A DNA stretch of 64,000 bases, taken from positions 3,840,501-3,904,500 of the forward strand of contig NC_044014.1 of assembly GCF_900496995.4 (NCBI RefSeq), in the 5' to 3' direction. Position numbers and translations under genes: made by a program. The notes under the pieces are model-generated. The model was not told the origin of the DNA. It did no database searches and saw only the letters and a list, made by a program, of their open reading frames with translations. The DNA is from Aquila chrysaetos chrysaetos (taxonomy: Eukaryota; Chordata; Aves; Accipitriformes; Accipitridae). Of this stretch, positions 63,381 to 64,000 are shown piece after piece (the first letter of the stretch is position 1; the number at the start of each line of letters is the position of its first letter).

Positions 63381-63835
63381 TCTCTCCCCCATCCCACTGG
63401 GTGCTGGGGGCAAAGTCAGTGAGCGGCTGCATGGCACTTAGCTGCTGGCTGGGGTTAAACCATGACACTTGTAGACAAGACATTATTGGTTTTGCTTTCA
63501 AAAAACAAAAACCCAAACACCTTACCCTACCAGGTTGCCCTTAGGCAACCTCCATTTCCTAAAAACAAAACAAAACAAAACAAAACTAAACCCACCAAAA
63601 CCCACCAAAACCCAAACAAACAAAGAAAAAAACCCCCACAAAAAAAACAAACACAAAAAAACCCCAAACACAACAATACAAAACCCAAAGAAACAGAAAA
63701 AAAAAAAACCAAAAACAAAACCCAAGAAAACCCAAAAGCAAAGCCTCCAATGATTTACTTACCAAAAAATGTATAGACTGACTTCACTGAAACTATTCTT
63801 ATGTTTAAATTAAGTTTACGCTTGTTCATGCTGGG
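55786..63835 (-). CDS. EDRF1: EDRF1, erythroid differentiation regulatory factor 1 (C-terminal part)
   Basis: Eight exons on the minus strand, 5' to 3': 63763-63835 (5' border uncertain), 62086-62309, 61524-61682, 61087-61236, 60254-60407, 59865-59980, 58962-59125 and 55786-55957. They give about 400 C-terminal residues of a protein of roughly 1240 in human; the rest lies beyond 64000. Recognisable blocks are NAALLLCNTGRLMRICAQAH, AVDYYLKALRSLGKRDVHPA, VWDSVNWELSTTYFTMATL, RAATIHHRLASMYHSCLRNQ, VLADLHYSKAVRLFQLLKDA and SIFESRMSFLLLQSIKLL. The sequence is helical, TPR-like. Family knowledge: a nuclear factor reported to affect GATA1 activity and globin and haem genes. The C-terminus ends ASNGAIQ. 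Convergent with UROS. Confidence 0.95.
55958..58961 (-). other. EDRF1: EDRF1 last intron
   Basis: 3.0 kb of AT-rich sequence between w7 and the terminal exon. I see no additional EDRF1 exon and recognise no repeat family in it. Confidence 0.8.
58962..59125 (-). CDS. EDRF1: EDRF1 exon w7
   Basis: 164 nt, acceptor TTGTAG, donor GTAAGT, leaving phase 2. It encodes a Ser/Asn-rich linker, then NKEEVLKLLSIFESRMSFLL and SIKLLTSTKKKIG. A ten-A run near the donor encodes the three lysines. Confidence 0.94.
59865..59980 (-). CDS. EDRF1: EDRF1 exon w6
   Basis: 116 nt, acceptor TTTTTAG, donor GTAAAA, returning to phase 0. It encodes QNSSAGKLKTLFGALDIMVK, then AFQLIRKELVAESEQ. Confidence 0.94.
60254..60407 (-). 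CDS. EDRF1: EDRF1 exon w5
   Basis: 154 nt, acceptor GTGCAG, donor GTAAGT, leaving phase 1. It encodes VGDEHLRKQHRVLADLHYSK, then LRVQLERVAFAEFQM. Confidence 0.95.
61087..61236 (-). CDS. EDRF1: EDRF1 exon w4
   Basis: 50 codons, acceptor TTTGTAG, donor GTATTA. It encodes IEKEVSEAMKKSLKYCDVDT, then RAATIHHRLASMYHSCLRNQ. Confidence 0.96.
61524..61682 (-). CDS. EDRF1: EDRF1 exon w3
   Basis: 53 codons, acceptor CTGTAG, donor GTAATG. It encodes AVDYYLKALRSLGKRDVHPA, then VWDSVNWELSTTYFTMATL. Confidence 0.96.
62086..62309 (-). CDS. EDRF1: EDRF1 exon w2
   Basis: 224 nt, acceptor CCTTAG, donor GTAACA. It encodes SKNVSTTEQQLWKKSFSCFE, then NAALLLCNTGRLMRICAQAH and SPEEALYYNK. Confidence 0.95.
62889..63467 (+). 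mobile_element. Solo LTR of an avian endogenous retrovirus (ERVL-like)
   Basis: 579 bp starting TGTCCTGGTTTCGGCTGGGA and ending GGTTAAACCATGACA (TGT...ACA ends). Flanks CTTGC and CTTGT match 4 of 5, suggesting a 5-bp target duplication as in class III ERVs. It has a TATAAA promoter box at 63150-63155, TTATT-rich sequence at 63257-63298 and a C28 run at 63350-63377. No internal retroviral genes. It lies in an EDRF1 intron, antisense to the gene, about 300 bp from exon w1. Confidence 0.9.
63559..63745 (+). repeat. Low-complexity A/C-rich (CAAAA/CCCAAA) tract
   Basis: Runs of AAAACAAAAC and CCCACCAAAACCC units, nearly free of G and T, just right of the LTR in the EDRF1 intron. On the minus (gene) strand it is a G/T-rich tract that begins about 20 bases past the donor of exon w1. 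Confidence 0.85.
63763..63835 (-). CDS. EDRF1: EDRF1 exon w1 (5' border uncertain)
   Basis: The donor is firm: ...SVYTFF plus one base, then GTAAGT, phase-matched to w2. Two acceptors fit: GTTTAG gives 73 nt (to 63835), TTTCAG gives a 24-nt microexon (63763-63786). Both keep frame. Confidence 0.5.
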
Positions 63836-64000
63836 CTAAACTGAACACATCAAGAATGCAACATGCCTTCCCTTCTATAACTGAGTTGGTTTAAAGTTTT
63901 GAGGGCATTCTACACACTTCAAAAGAATTTCTCCAAAGCTATAGATACCTTTATTCAGTTTAGGCTCAATTAAGTACAATGTACAAGCCACAGTAAATCT

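Noticed and set aside
63462-63776. Lys/Asn/Thr/Pro-rich ORFs and their Phe-rich shadows
   Set aside because: Translation of the A/C-rich low-complexity tract; not a gene.

Overview
The window is nuclear DNA from a vertebrate, almost certainly a bird. Small, highly conserved coding exons with GT/AG borders sit in AT-rich introns. A 5'-truncated CR1 LINE ends in the typical tandem ATTCTRTG octamers. Two solo LTRs belong to endogenous-retrovirus families that I know as common in bird genomes. No bacterial, plasmid, CRISPR or phage signal was seen. The species cannot be named from the sequence.

Four protein-coding genes were reconstructed exon by exon, and every internal junction keeps frame. 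From left to right they are: the 3' two-thirds of DHX32 (+, exons 786-19267, a degenerate DEAH-box helicase); complete BCCIP (-, 31215 down to 19738, 7 exons, 309 aa); complete UROS coding region (+, 37093-49994, 9 coding exons, 269 aa, uroporphyrinogen-III synthase); and the 3' third of EDRF1 (-, from beyond the right edge down to 55786, erythroid differentiation regulatory factor 1). DHX32 and BCCIP converge with poly(A) signals about 210 bp apart. BCCIP and UROS diverge from one CpG island at about 30.7-31.7 kb. UROS and EDRF1 converge across about 4.5 kb of intergenic DNA.

This is the order of human 10q26 (EDRF1-MMP21-UROS-BCCIP-DHX32) with one gene missing. The UROS-EDRF1 interval, where mammals have MMP21, shows no metalloprotease exon and instead holds a solo LTR of about 850 bp. 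That fits the reported loss of MMP21 in birds and other lineages that lack cilia-driven left-right patterning.

The remaining sequence is introns, homopolymer tracts (several C, G, A or T runs of 14-28 bases), one CR1 fragment, one MIR-like relic, an exact 50-bp tandem duplication just downstream of the putative UROS exon 1, and a few unexplained ORF-like or exon-like stretches. I found no convincing new multi-gene system. The most interesting points are the vacated MMP21 site, the eroded helicase motif VI in DHX32, the compact bidirectional promoter with its 50-bp duplication, and an exon-like ORF inside BCCIP intron 1.
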